Source of the DNA: Candidatus Thiothrix anitrata
Lineage (GTDB): Bacteria > Pseudomonadota > Gammaproteobacteria > Thiotrichales > Thiotrichaceae
DNA length: 64,000 nt
Assembly (NCBI RefSeq): GCF_017901155.1
Contig: NZ_CP072800.1
Coordinates: 1,081,283-1,145,282, forward strand
Reading direction: 5' to 3'
Shown: piece after piece, positions 45,806 to 55,584 of the stretch
Numbering within the stretch: the first letter of the stretch is position 1
Layout: every line of letters begins with the position of its first letter
Notes under the pieces: model-generated
Seen by the model: only the letters and a program-made list of their open reading frames with translations
Told to the model about the DNA's origin: nothing
The model's database searches: none
Made by a program: the position numbers and the translations under genes

Positions 45806-47813
45806 ATGTCAACAGGACTTGCTATTGCAATCTTGTGCGCAGTAGCCGCACTGGTTTATGGACTCATCACGATCCGCTGGGTGCTTGCCAAACCCGAAGG
45901 CAGCGAGACAATGCGCAACATTGCTCAGGCCGTGCAAGAGGGTGCGCAGGCTTATCTTAATCGTCAATACACCACGATTGCGGTCGTCGGTATCTTATTG
46001 TTCGCGCTTATTTTTATTACTTTAGGTTGGGCAACCGCCATCGGCTTTTTATTAGGGGCGGTGTTGTCCGGTGCGACGGGTTACATCGGCATGAATGTGT
46101 CGGTACGCGCCAATGTGCGCACCGCTGAAGCCGCGAAACACGGTTTGAATGCCGCGTTAGATGTGGCATTTAAAGGTGGTGCAATCACCGGGTTGCTGGT
46201 GGTGGGTTTGGCGTTGCTGGGCGTGGCTGGGTATTACGCGCTGTTAATTGCGATGGGAATCCCTGCTCGTGAAGCTACCCACGCTTTGGTAGGTTTGGCT
46301 TTCGGTGGCTCATTAATTTCTATTTTTGCGCGTTTAGGTGGTGGCATTTTTACCAAGGGCGCGGATGTCGGCGCGGATTTGGTGGGTAAAGTGGAAGCGG
46401 GTATTCCCGAAGATGATCCACGTAATCCGGCAGTTATTGCTGATAACGTTGGCGATAATGTCGGCGACTGCGCGGGTATGGCAGCCGATTTATTTGAAAC
46501 TTACGCTGTAACGATTATTGCGACAATGTTGTTGGGCGGTTTGCTCATGAACGGCTCGGAAAACGCGATTATTTACCCATTGGTGTTGGGTGGGTTTTCT
46601 ATCTTGGCTTCGATTTTAGGCACGATGTTTGTGAAAGCTTACGCGGGCGGCAAAATCATGAATGCTTTGTATCGTGGTTTGGCAGTAGCGGCAGGGGCAT
46701 CGTTGGTGCTGTTTTACCCGATTACCCAGATTATGATGGAAGGTAACGGGATGTATTCGGTAAATGCGCTGTACGGCTCGGCAGTCATTGGGTTGGTGTT
46801 AACGGCGGCAATGGTGTGGATTACTGAATATTACACCGCGACGGAATACGCGCCAGTGCGCCACATTGCGCAGGCTTCGACCACAGGACACGGCACGAAC
46901 GTGATTGCGGGTTTGGGTGTTTCAATGCGCTCTACCGCCGCGCCGGTATTGGCAGTGTGTGCGGCGATTTGGGGTGCGTATGAACTGGCAGGTTTATACG
47001 GTATTGCGATTGCAGCAACTTCGATGCTGTCAATGGCGGGGATTATTGTGGCATTGGATGCTTACGGGCCGATTACCGATAACGCGGGTGGGATTGCGGA
47101 AATGGCGGGTTTGCCGGAAGAAATTCGTACCATTACTGACGCGCTGGATGCGGTGGGCAATACTACGAAAGCGGTTACTAAAGGTTACGCGATTGGTTCT
47201 GCTGGCTTGGCAGCATTAGTGTTGTTTGCGGATTATACCCACGCGCTGGGTAATGCTATGACTTTTGATCTTTCTAACCACATGGTCATTATCGGCCTGT
47301 TTATCGGGGGGATGGTTCCGTATCTGTTCGCAGCAATGGGGATGGAAGCGGTCGGACGTGCCGCTGGTTCGGTAGTGGTGGAAGTGCGTCGTCAGTTCCG
47401 CGACATTCCCGGCATTATGGAAGGCACGGCGAAACCAGAATACGGTACGTGCGTGGATATGCTGACTAAAGCAGCGATTAAAGAGATGATTGTTCCATCG
47501 TTGTTGCCAGTAGTCATTCCAGTGGTTGTGGGTTTGACTTTGGGTGCGCAGGCATTGGGCGGCGTGTTGGTGGGGCGATTGTCACCGGTATTTTCGTGGC
47601 GATTTCCATGACCACAGGCGGCGGCGCGTGGATAACGCCAAGAAATACATCGAAGAAGGTAATTTCGGTGGCAAAGGTTCTGAGGCGCACAAAGCGGCAG
47701 TGACAGGCGATACCGTAGGCGACCCGTACAAGGATACCGCAGGCCCGGCAGTTAACCCGCTGATTAAGATCATTAATATTGTTGCTTTGATGATTGTGCC
47801 GTTATTGGCTTGA
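45806..47813 (+). CDS. hppA: Membrane-bound ion-pumping pyrophosphatase (two frameshifts)
   Basis: HppA couples PPi hydrolysis or synthesis to ion movement across the membrane. The sequence has many transmembrane helices. Diagnostic motifs are [18 protein letters not shown] with [20 protein letters not shown], and [31 protein letters not shown] and the C-terminal [20 protein letters not shown] complete the pump signature. Two lost G residues near 47574 and 47630 break the frame between [16 protein letters not shown] and [12 protein letters not shown]. Restored length is about 670 residues. [16 protein letters not shown] has Lys at the position that marks K+-independent enzymes (K for A), so proton pumping without K+ is suggested. 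Confidence 0.9.
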
Positions 47814-47829
47814 TTTAAGCGTAAATGTT

Positions 47830-47951
47830 ACCCCTCACCCAACCCCTCTCCCTCAGAGGGAGAGGGGCTAAGATTGCATTTTATCTCTTGTCCCCCTCGC
47901 CCCTTGAGGGACGACCTGTAAGGGATGGGTGCGGGGCTAGAGGTGAGGGGT
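47830..47951. repeat. 122-bp intergenic element with 10-bp terminal inverted repeats
   Basis: ACCCCTCACC at 47830-47839 and GGTGAGGGGT at 47942-47951 are exact terminal inverted repeats. Inside, CCCCTCTCCCT (47843-47853) pairs with AGGGAGAGGGG (47857-47867) around CAG, and a second C-rich/G-rich segment follows. No coding capacity is seen. It looks like a REP- or MITE-like intergenic palindrome and probably also ends hppA transcription. Confidence 0.65.
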
Positions 47952-47979
47952 TCCTCCAACTATCACTATAAAGTTTCGT

Positions 47980-49155
47980 ATGAAAACAGCACCTCGTGAA
48001 ATTGCTACACCGTGTCCGCAAATGAGCTTGAATGTGCCGCAAGGCATGACGCAAGTTGAGTTTTTCAATAGTCCGGCGAATTTGAAAAATCTGGCGGAAG
48101 AAAACGGTTTGTTCCGCACCCCTGATGATTTATTGATGTACCGTAAGTTGGTGGGACACAGCGTTGAGTTTGATACTTCGATTATTTTGGATACGTCACG
48201 GCGGATTCTTGACCCGTTAGGTCGTCCGGTGCGGCGTGATCAAATGAAGCGTCAGGAAAAGAAAGTATGGTCACAGATGACGCAAATTATTTGCGACTAT
48301 ATGTTTGAAAAGTACCCGACCGGCAGAGCATTTGGTGTTGTGTGGGGAAGCGAGTTTGGATTCCACTTGGCCTTTGAATAAGCCGGTGTGCCCAGTATCC
48401 GTATGATTCACAATCACTTTATGGTATTTCCCATGGCGCAGTTGCGCGATGCGAAAGAGGCTGATCCTAATAACCCGAATTTAACCGATAGCGGACATAA
48501 CACTTTGTTCTTGCGGCAACTGAGCGAAGTTTACCGTAAGTTTTTGGAAGTGTTGGATTTGCAGATGCTAAGTCTGTTGCCTGCGGAAGATGCGGCGTTA
48601 AGCCTGACGGGTTACCCGCAAGGTTTGCCGTGTTGGGAGGTAAAAGGCGGGCGCGATAAATTATCGGATCGTTATTTCTGGTATGAATACGAGCAAGTAT
48701 TGCGTGGTTTCTTGGATTTTTACCGCACCTTTTTTTCGTTGGTGGCAACAGGCGAAGAGCGCGTGCCGGATAATGCGAATTTCCCGCACCAGATTGACGA
48801 TGTATTGTTGGGTAACTCGCGGTTTTGCGGGTAGCGCGGGATTTGCGCGAACGGGTGATTCAAGACCCGCAGTTTGCCAATGAAATCCGCTGGCGACCAG
48901 CGTACAAACAGATTCTATTCCGCGACGATCAGGGGCGGTTAATTGTCACCATTTCCAGAACTCGGTGGGTAATGCGATTACCGAATTGCTGGGGATTGTG
49001 GTGAAACGCCAAGTAGATTCAGCGGCTTATGCAGCGGTTGAAGAAGGCTTGGTCAGCCGTTTATTAGATGTGCGCGAACGCCTACTGGCAGCGAATTTGG
49101 GCGAAGCCATCGCTGCCCGTGTTGGCCTGACGGTCAATACCAAGCGTGTCGTTAA
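47980..49155 (+). pseudogene. Unrecognised gene broken by a stop codon and frameshifts
   Basis: I do not recognise this protein. The first 133 codons end at TAA (48379-48381), but the same frame continues with AGVPSIRMIHNHFMVFPMAQ. One changed base (TAA for AAA) would join them. Further on, a lost T near 48825 and another near 48955 break the frame. The repaired sequence continues RVARDLRERVIQD, QNSVGNAITELLGIVVKRQV and LGEAIAARVGLTVNTK. A repaired protein would be about 390 residues, soluble and mixed alpha/beta. The true end is unclear: the open frame reaches 49222, into the opposing gene, while TAA at 49153-49155 is available in another frame. It may be intact in the organism, given the error pattern of this region. 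Confidence 0.55.
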
Positions 49156-50444
49156 GCGTCCGCGATGGGTTCAAGCGCACTGGCAAGCACCTTGTCAATG
49201 CGCGTGCCGTCCATGTCGATGACTTCCAACCGCCAGCCTTCCCAATCGCAGTGGTCGGTGGTTTGCGGTAAACGCCCCAGTTGCAGCATTAACATCCCGC
49301 TTAAGGTGTGGTAACGGCCTTTGTCTTCTTCGGGGACACTGCGTAATCCTAAGCGGTCTTCGAGTTCAGGAATGGGAATCAGGCCATCCATTAACCAACT
49401 GCCATCCTCGCGCTGCACCGCCAAGCATCGTCTTGGTGTTGCGGTTTGAACTCGCCGGTAATCGCTTCCATCATGTCGTGCAGGGTGACAATGCCTTGAA
49501 TTTCACCGTATTCGTCGATAATAAATACCATCTGCCCGCCGGAATCTTTGAAGTTTTCCAGCAATTCCATGCCAGTGAGAGATTCAGGTACAAATACCGC
49601 CGGTTGAGGTGTTCCGTTAAACTGGGTGATGCGCCGCGTAACATTTGATTAAGCAATTGACTGGTGCTGACAATGCCCAGCACTTCTTCCCAATTGCCGC
49701 GTACCACGGGAAGCGCGAATAACGGTGGGCTTCCACTTGGCTGAGGTTTTCTTCCAGCGATTTATCCGCATCCAGAAATACCACGTCGTTGCGCGGAACC
49801 ATAAACGAGGCAATCTGGCGGTCATCTAGGCGGAACACATTGCGTACCATTTGGTGTTCTTGCTCTTCAATAACGCCAGCGTCTGAGCCTTCGCTCAACA
49901 GCATGTGAATGTCTTCTTCGGTTACGCCCGCGCCGCCGTCATCTTTAATGCCGAGGATGCGTAACAATAAGTGCGTAGAACCAGACAGCAACATCACAAA
50001 TGGTTTCGCAATAATCGCCAGCCATAACATCGGGCGAGCCACAAAACGCGCAATGCCTTCGGGGTTGAGTTGCCCCATACGCTTAGGTACGAGTTCGCCT
50101 AATACGATGGAAAAATAGGTAATGCTGACGACGACCAATACGGTAGCTAAAGGATTGGCAATCTCGGCAGTTAAGCCCCAGCTTTGTAACCAAGTGCTAA
50201 ACGGCGGGCTTAAAGCGGCTTCACCCACAATCCCGTTTAATACGCCGATGGAGGTAATGCCGATTTGCACCGCCGACATGAAATAAGTGGGGTCTTCGCC
50301 AAGGCGCAATGCGGTAGCAGCGGAACTATCACCTTGTTGTGCGAGGTTTTGTAGGCGGGCTTTACGCGCTGCGACGAGGGCAATTTCAGACATGGCAAAG
50401 AAGCCATTTAACAAAATCAGGCCAAATAAAATGGCAATATCCAT
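49152..50444 (-). CDS. CorC/TlyC-type CNNM-domain and CBS-domain membrane protein (three frameshifts)
   Basis: The N-terminal DUF21/CNNM domain has several membrane helices (ILFGLILLNGFFAMSEIALVA; IVLGELVPKRMG). It is followed by a CBS pair (MVPRNDVVFLDADKSLEE; MVFIIDEYGEIQGIVTLHDM) and a C-terminal CorC_HlyC transporter-associated domain ending VIDMDGTRIDKVLA. Losses of single bases near 49431, 49634 and 49712 split it into pieces. The repaired length is about 430 residues, standard for the family. Members are linked to magnesium or cobalt efflux and were once called hemolysins. The gene is convergent with the broken unknown gene. Confidence 0.85.
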
Positions 50445-50588
50445 GAGATAACGGGTTCCGTTTTAACTAACAAGTGGGCGCATTCTACCCGTGCGCGCGG
50501 ATTGCTGGCTATTTGTCCTTACGAAACAGGAACTTTAGCGCATTGATGCTACCCTAATGAGGAATAACCCTCACGCAAGGAGCGTCTC

Positions 50589-51089
50589 ATGAAACCCCAT
50601 TTTTTAACCCTGTCGTTGACTGCAATGCTGGCATTCGGCGCGGTGAATATCGCTTATGCCACCGCAGATGGCCCTGATTTTTACGCAGTGACCCGCGTAG
50701 CAGGGACGGATACCCTCGCCTTACGTGATGCCCCTTCCAGCCGTGGGAAGATATTGGCACGGATTCCGTTTAATGCAGTACGAGTGAAAAACGAGGTTGA
50801 ACGCCGCAGTGGTTGGTGTAAGGTGCAATATGCACGCACACTGGGTTGGGTCGGTTGTAAACATCTGACAGAATCGGACGGCAATCGCTATTACTCCACT
50901 CAAGGTTACACCGACCGTTTAAATATCCGTAAAACGCCGAGTACTAGTGCCGCTGTTGTGGGTACGATTCCGCCGCTGGAAACTGGATTGCAAGGTACGG
51001 GCGAATGTTCGGCGAGCTGGTGTCCGGTGGATTATCAGGGTAAACGCGGTTGGGTTGGGCGGCGTTACCTTGCGAGTTGGTCGTTTTAA
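50589..51089 (+). CDS. Exported protein with two SH3-like domains
   Basis: The 166-residue protein has a cleavable signal peptide (LTLSLTAMLAFGAVNIAYATA). Two bacterial SH3 repeats follow: LALRDAPSSRGKILARIPFN to WCKVQYARTLGWVGCKHL, and LNIRKTPSTSAAVVGTIPP to WCPVDYQGKRGWVGRRYL. Such modules bind cell-wall or periplasmic partners. The start is preceded by AAGGAGCG. It is a single gene ahead of the FAH-family operon. Confidence 0.85.
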   Translation: MKPHFLTLSLTAMLAFGAVNIAYATADGPDFYAVTRVAGTDTLALRDAPSSRGKILARIPFNAVRVKNEVERRSGWCKVQYARTLGWVGCKHLTESDGNRYYSTQGYTDRLNIRKTPSTSAAVVGTIPPLETGLQGTGECSASWCPVDYQGKRGWVGRRYLASWSF

Positions 51090-51142
51090 TTTCTGCTACA
51101 CTGGCAAGTCTTGATCATTTGCCAGTGGACAAAAACAACGCT

Positions 51143-52021
51143 ATGAAACTCGGAACCTGCCAATATCAACATCAAACTTACGTCTGCATTGCCGCTGGCG
51201 ATCAGGTTTTGATTCCAGCCCTTGACCCCAGCGTCGAACAGTCACCCTGGCGCGATATGCTTACCTTGATTGAGCGCGGCGTTGATTACGCTGCGGTGGC
51301 GGCTAATGCCACAGCCGTTATGCGCGTGCCAGCAACGGCGATTACGTTACTTGCGCCGATTCCGCGCCCGCGTAAAAACGTCATGTGTTTAGGGCTGAAT
51401 TATCTGGAACACGCCGAAGAAACCGCCAATCAAATCGGGCGCACCGGCAAAGCACCGCAATACCCCATCGTTTTCACCAAATGCCTGACCAGCGTGATTG
51501 GGCACGAAGCACCCGTACCGTTTGACCCGGAAACCTGTTCCCAACTGGATTGGGAGGTAGAATTAGGCGTGATACTGGGCAAAGGCGGTAAAAAAATTAC
51601 CCGCGAAACTGCACTGGCGCACGTTTTTGGTTACACCGTTATCAATGATTTGAGTGCGCGGGATATTCAGTTGAATCACAAACAGTATTTTCTGGGGAAA
51701 AGCATTGATGGTGGTTGCCCGATGGGGCCTTGGTTGGTCACTGCGGATGAGATTGCCGACCCGCAGGTACTGGCGATTAGCTGTCGGGTCAATGGCGTAA
51801 CTAAGCAGGCATCGTCAACGCGCCAGATGATTTTTGACGTTGCCACTATTATTGAATGGTTGTCGCGGGGCATGACCTTGGAAGCAGGTGATGTGATTGC
51901 GACCGGAACACCCAGCGGCGTGGGCTTTGTGCGCGAACCCCCGGAATATTTACAGCCCGGTGATGTGGTAGAGTGCGAAGTGCAGAACGTGGGTGTGTTA
52001 CGCAATCGCATTGTCGCATAA
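51143..52021 (+). CDS. Fumarylacetoacetate hydrolase family protein
   Basis: The 292-residue protein has the family core: VMCLGLNYLEHAEE, the metal-site Glu residues in LDWEVELGVILGKGGK, then VINDLSARDIQ, FLGKSIDGGCPMGPWLV and ATGTPSGVGF. The family contains hydrolases, decarboxylases and isomerases acting on dicarbonyl or ring-cleavage products, so the reaction cannot be fixed. It lies 13 bases before the ketosynthase-diiron fusion gene and may belong to the same operon. That would fit processing of a beta-keto compound, though this is inference. The start at 51143 replaces a longer frame overlapping the SH3 gene. Confidence 0.88.
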   Translation: MKLGTCQYQHQTYVCIAAGDQVLIPALDPSVEQSPWRDMLTLIERGVDYAAVAANATAVMRVPATAITLLAPIPRPRKNVMCLGLNYLEHAEETANQIGRTGKAPQYPIVFTKCLTSVIGHEAPVPFDPETCSQLDWEVELGVILGKGGKKITRETALAHVFGYTVINDLSARDIQLNHKQYFLGKSIDGGCPMGPWLVTADEIADPQVLAISCRVNGVTKQASSTRQMIFDVATIIEWLSRGMTLEAGDVIATGTPSGVGFVREPPEYLQPGDVVECEVQNVGVLRNRIVA

Positions 52022-52034
52022 GGAAAACAAACCG

Positions 52035-53942
52035 ATGGTTGCACCGACCTTTTTCGATGACATTTACATGTTGACGGCGAGTCAGTATTTGCCGGGGCAG
52101 CCTGTGGATAACGCGCACATTGATACTTATGTCGCGCCGTTGGATCACACTTCGCGCCGCATTAAACAGCGGGTATTGGCAGAAAACGGGATTGAAACCC
52201 GCCATTACGCGCTGGATGAACACGGCAATACCACCATGAGCCACACTGCGATGGCGTGCGCGGCGGTGCATGGCTGTTTGCAGCAAGCGGCATTGCCATT
52301 GGCGGAGCTGGATTTGTTGATGGCGGCATCGTCGGGCGGTGATGTGTTAATGCCCGGTTTGGCGAATATGATTCAAGGCGAACTTCACGCCCCGCCGATG
52401 GAAGTTCACAGTCACCACGGGGTATGCGCCTCGAGCGTGTTGGCGTTAAAAGACGCGGCGCAATCGCTGACTCAAAACCCACAACAACGGTTGGCAATGG
52501 TGGTGGCGGCGGAAATGCCATCGCGGATTTTCAAGCGTTCACGTTTCGCCAGCCAAGCCTATTCCGCCGACTTTGAAGCCCACTTTTTACGCTGGATGCT
52601 GTCCGATGGCGCGGGCGCGGTGTTATTGGGTAAAGCCGCGCACGCCCAGCGTCAGGCTAAACTCGCCTTGAAACTGAACTGGGTACACGTGAAATCGTTT
52701 TCCGGCGATTACCCCGTGTGTATGCAATTCGGGCAAGGCAGTCACCGCGCCAAGCAACGCGATACCAGTTCCGGGGCGTTGGGGGCGGAAGCCTCGTTTT
52801 TGGATTTTCCAAGTGTTGCGGAAGCAGAAGCGGCGGGGCATTTTGCATTACGCCAGAATTTACGCATTTTGCCAAATTTGTTTGAAGTCGCAGTGCATGA
52901 ATACGCGGCGTTGGTGCAAGCAGGGCATGTGCAACCCGATGCGGTGGATGTGTTTTTGTGCCATTACTCGTCGGAAGCCTTGGGCAAAACCTGTGATGAC
53001 ATGATGCAACAAGCGGGGTTGGGGATTGCGCGTGAAAAATGGTTTAGCAATCTGAAACGCTGCGGCAATACCGGTGCGGCTTCGATTTTCATTATGCTGG
53101 CGGAATGGAAGGCGCAAAATCCGCTGCGGGTCGGGCAGAAAATCTTTGCATTCGTGCCGGAATCAGGGCGTTTTACCGTCAGTTATTTTATGTTGGAAGT
53201 GGTAGATACGACTGCCGCAGCACCTGAAGTGACCCCGCTGGCATTACCTGCACCGCCGCATGAATTTACCCAACACGAGGGGCGCACCCGCGATACTTTG
53301 CTGGAGTTGGCGGATATTTGGCACGGTTTCCGCTCGAAGATGTGGCGCACCCCATTGGTGGAAAAGATTAACGCGGGCAAATTGACTTCCGCCGATTACG
53401 TGACTTGGATGGCGCAATGGATTCCGCAAGTACGCGAAGGCAGTTTGTGGATGCGTCAAGCGGTGGCGCAGTTGAGTGAGGAATACCAGCCGTTAGCCAG
53501 CCTGATTACCCAACACGCCGATGATGAACAACATGATTTCAAGCTGTTGTTTGAGGATTACCAATACGCGGGCGGCACGGCGACGCATATTGAGGCGTTA
53601 TTGCGTAATCCCGGTGGTGAAGCACTGAACAGTTACATGTATCGCAAGGCTGCTACGCCGAATCCATTTGGGTTATTGGGCGGCATTTACATTATCGAAG
53701 GTACGGGGCAGCGCATTGTGCCTTGGCTATTGCCGTTGGTGAAACAGCAATTGGTGTTGCCGGAGCGGTGTTACCGTTTCCTGCGTTATCACGGTGAAAA
53801 CGACGAGAACCATTTGCAGCGTTGGTTATTAGCGTTGCAATGGGTATTAGCGGCGGGCGGTGCAGCAGCGCAAGCGGATATTGTGCGGACTGCGCGGGAT
53901 GTGGCGACGCTTTATCACCTGCAAATGGAGCATATCCTATGA
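52035..53942 (+). CDS. Fusion of DarB-like beta-ketoacyl synthase and haem-oxygenase-like diiron domain
   Basis: The 635-residue protein has two parts. Residues 1-390 form a KAS III/thiolase fold closest in pattern to DarB/StlD enzymes that build dialkylresorcinols. Evidence is an N-terminal GIETRHYALDEHGNTTMSH and a Cys-His-Asn triad at Cys 131 (HHGVCASS), His 310 (FLCHYSS) and Asn 345 (RCGNTGAAS). After a Pro-rich linker, residues 415-635 form an all-helical domain like haem-oxygenase-type diiron oxidases. Candidate metal ligands lie in HADDEQHDF (494-502), IYIIEGTGQ (Glu 555) and HGENDENHL (586-594). Such a fusion could condense an acyl chain and then oxidise or cleave it. Its stop overlaps the next start (ATGA). 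Substrate and product are unknown. Confidence 0.82.
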   Translation: MVAPTFFDDIYMLTASQYLPGQPVDNAHIDTYVAPLDHTSRRIKQRVLAENGIETRHYALDEHGNTTMSHTAMACAAVHGCLQQAALPLAELDLLMAASSGGDVLMPGLANMIQGELHAPPMEVHSHHGVCASSVLALKDAAQSLTQNPQQRLAMVVAAEMPSRIFKRSRFASQAYSADFEAHFLRWMLSDGAGAVLLGKAAHAQRQAKLALKLNWVHVKSFSGDYPVCMQFGQGSHRAKQRDTSSGALGAEASFLDFPSVAEAEAAGHFALRQNLRILPNLFEVAVHEYAALVQAGHVQPDAVDVFLCHYSSEALGKTCDDMMQQAGLGIAREKWFSNLKRCGNTGAASIFIMLAEWKAQNPLRVGQKIFAFVPESGRFTVSYFMLEVVDTTAAAPEVTPLALPAPPHEFTQHEGRTRDTLLELADIWHGFRSKMWRTPLVEKINAGKLTSADYVTWMAQWIPQVREGSLWMRQAVAQLSEEYQPLASLITQHADDEQHDFKLLFEDYQYAGGTATHIEALLRNPGGEALNSYMYRKAATPNPFGLLGGIYIIEGTGQRIVPWLLPLVKQQLVLPERCYRFLRYHGENDENHLQRWLLALQWVLAAGGAAAQADIVRTARDVATLYHLQMEHIL

Positions 53943-54820
53943 AACCGGGCAATGATTGGGCGCACTGGCAGCACGATTGGGACGACCCTAACCCGTGGTA
54001 TGCCTTGTATATGGACAGCGTTACCCCGTTGTCGCCAGCGGTGAAACAGGCTTGGTTGGAAGATAGCAGCCGTAAAAGTCGTCAATATTTATTGCCGGTG
54101 GTGCGCCCGTTAGCGCGAGCCATGATTGTGGTGTTACAGCTTGTCAAAAGCGTGTTACCGCAATGGCGTAATTCGCCCGCGTTGCATCGGGCGATTGTGT
54201 GGGGTTTAAAGCATTTCGTCAGCCCACAGGCGAATCAGTTTATCTTGCGGCATTTTCACTTGGGCAGCGAAATTCAGCGGTTCATTTTGGATAATGTGCC
54301 GGGGGTGGAGATTCCGGCGTTGCACTTCATGCGCTTTCAAACCTTGGATGAGCTATTGGATGATGCGTTTGTGCGTCACGATCTGAATTTGTTTAATTTC
54401 ATTACGGCGTTAAATACCGAGCTGCAAGCGCAGGGGCGTAGTTTGGTCGCGCCGCCAACGCTGGATTTTTCCGCGATTACCGATGGGGAATTTCCGTTGG
54501 AGGCATTACCGCAGGGGCGATTCAATAAGCTGGATATTCAAACAGCGATTGAAATTTACACCCCGGTATTCCAGTTTTTTCTGACAGACAGCGACTTTTG
54601 GCGGTCAGTGAATTCGTTGCAATTGGATGAGACCATTGCGATGTACGTGGCGCGAATTATCAATGATCCATTGCCGCTGTTGATGGTGAATAATCGCCAT
54701 CCATTAGTGCCGCATTCGACTTTACGCGCAGGTTTCCGGCTGGTATTGCACGGCTTGGGAACTGAGATGTTGCACCACCATTTGGTATTGCTGAAACGTC
54801 AGCAGGCGGCAAGCGCGTGA
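53939..54820 (+). CDS. Unrecognised protein in the ketosynthase-diiron operon
   Basis: I do not recognise this 293-residue protein with confidence. It is rich in Trp and Pro at the start (NDWAHWQHDWDDPNPWYALY). It has one amphipathic or hydrophobic segment (LARAMIVVLQLVKSVLP) and is otherwise helical. Conserved-looking polar residues (RHFHLGSEIQRF; VRHDLNLFNF; HLVLL with preceding HHH) could bind a metal. It is translationally coupled to the genes on both sides, so it is very likely part of the same pathway, perhaps as a membrane-associated partner. Confidence 0.65.
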   Translation: MKPGNDWAHWQHDWDDPNPWYALYMDSVTPLSPAVKQAWLEDSSRKSRQYLLPVVRPLARAMIVVLQLVKSVLPQWRNSPALHRAIVWGLKHFVSPQANQFILRHFHLGSEIQRFILDNVPGVEIPALHFMRFQTLDELLDDAFVRHDLNLFNFITALNTELQAQGRSLVAPPTLDFSAITDGEFPLEALPQGRFNKLDIQTAIEIYTPVFQFFLTDSDFWRSVNSLQLDETIAMYVARIINDPLPLLMVNNRHPLVPHSTLRAGFRLVLHGLGTEMLHHHLVLLKRQQAASA

Positions 54821-55554
54821 TGCTGGCATTTGATCAATGGCTGTATGTCCAGCTTGCGCAATTGCATGTCTGGGAAGTGTACTTGTTGGCAGTATTAGCT
54901 TTCAGCGGCTTGTACTTTGGCAGCGCAGGCTTGATGCAAGGGGTAATCCGCTGGGCGCAACGGCGGCAAGTGGGTGCGGTGGTAACGTCCAGCTTGCCGC
55001 GCTCCGGGCAGGTGCGTGAGGAAATCCGTCACAGTTTGCTGTCGATTCAGGTGTTTGCGTTGCAGGGCGTGGGTTTGTGGTGGCTGTTGCAACACGGCTA
55101 TTTGAGTGCTGCACCGTTAACCAGTACGACGGCTTGGGTGCTGCAAGTGGTGGTGTTATTTGCCTTCAATGAAGTGCATTTTTACCTTGCGCACCGTGGT
55201 TTGCATCATCCTTGGTGGTTGCGGCGGGTGCATGGGGTGCATCACCGTTCACGGATTCCAACCCCGTATGCGACTTACGCCTTTCATTGGGGCGAAGCGG
55301 CGTTGCTGGGGTCGGTGATGCCGCTGGCTTTGCTGGTTTACCCGTTTGCGTTGAGCAGTTTGCTGGCGTTGCCGCTGCTGAGTATCGTGATTAATGTGCA
55401 AGGGCATTGCAATTACACCCTGTTTCCGGGTGCGCGGCGTGGGGCGTTGCGCGGTTATGTGCAACATCATCAGGCGCACCACGAAAAGTTACGCGGCAAT
55501 TTCGGGTTTGCATTGCCTTGGCTGGATCGGTGGTTGGGAACGGCGTTGCGGTAA
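54820..55554 (+). CDS. Sterol desaturase/fatty acid hydroxylase superfamily membrane protein
   Basis: The 244-residue protein has several membrane helices and the His boxes of the superfamily: HFYLAHRGLHH, VHGVHHRS and HHQAHHEKLRGNFG. These bind a non-haem diiron centre that hydroxylates or desaturates lipid chains with O2. The ATG at 54820 overlaps the preceding stop (TGATG); a GTG at 54817 is an alternative. With the ketosynthase-diiron fusion upstream, the operon encodes two separate O2-dependent diiron oxidases acting on what is probably one lipid-like product. Confidence 0.85.
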   Translation: MLAFDQWLYVQLAQLHVWEVYLLAVLAFSGLYFGSAGLMQGVIRWAQRRQVGAVVTSSLPRSGQVREEIRHSLLSIQVFALQGVGLWWLLQHGYLSAAPLTSTTAWVLQVVVLFAFNEVHFYLAHRGLHHPWWLRRVHGVHHRSRIPTPYATYAFHWGEAALLGSVMPLALLVYPFALSSLLALPLLSIVINVQGHCNYTLFPGARRGALRGYVQHHQAHHEKLRGNFGFALPWLDRWLGTALR

Positions 55555-55584
55555 AGGCTTGAATATTTAGGCGTTTCAACCCGG

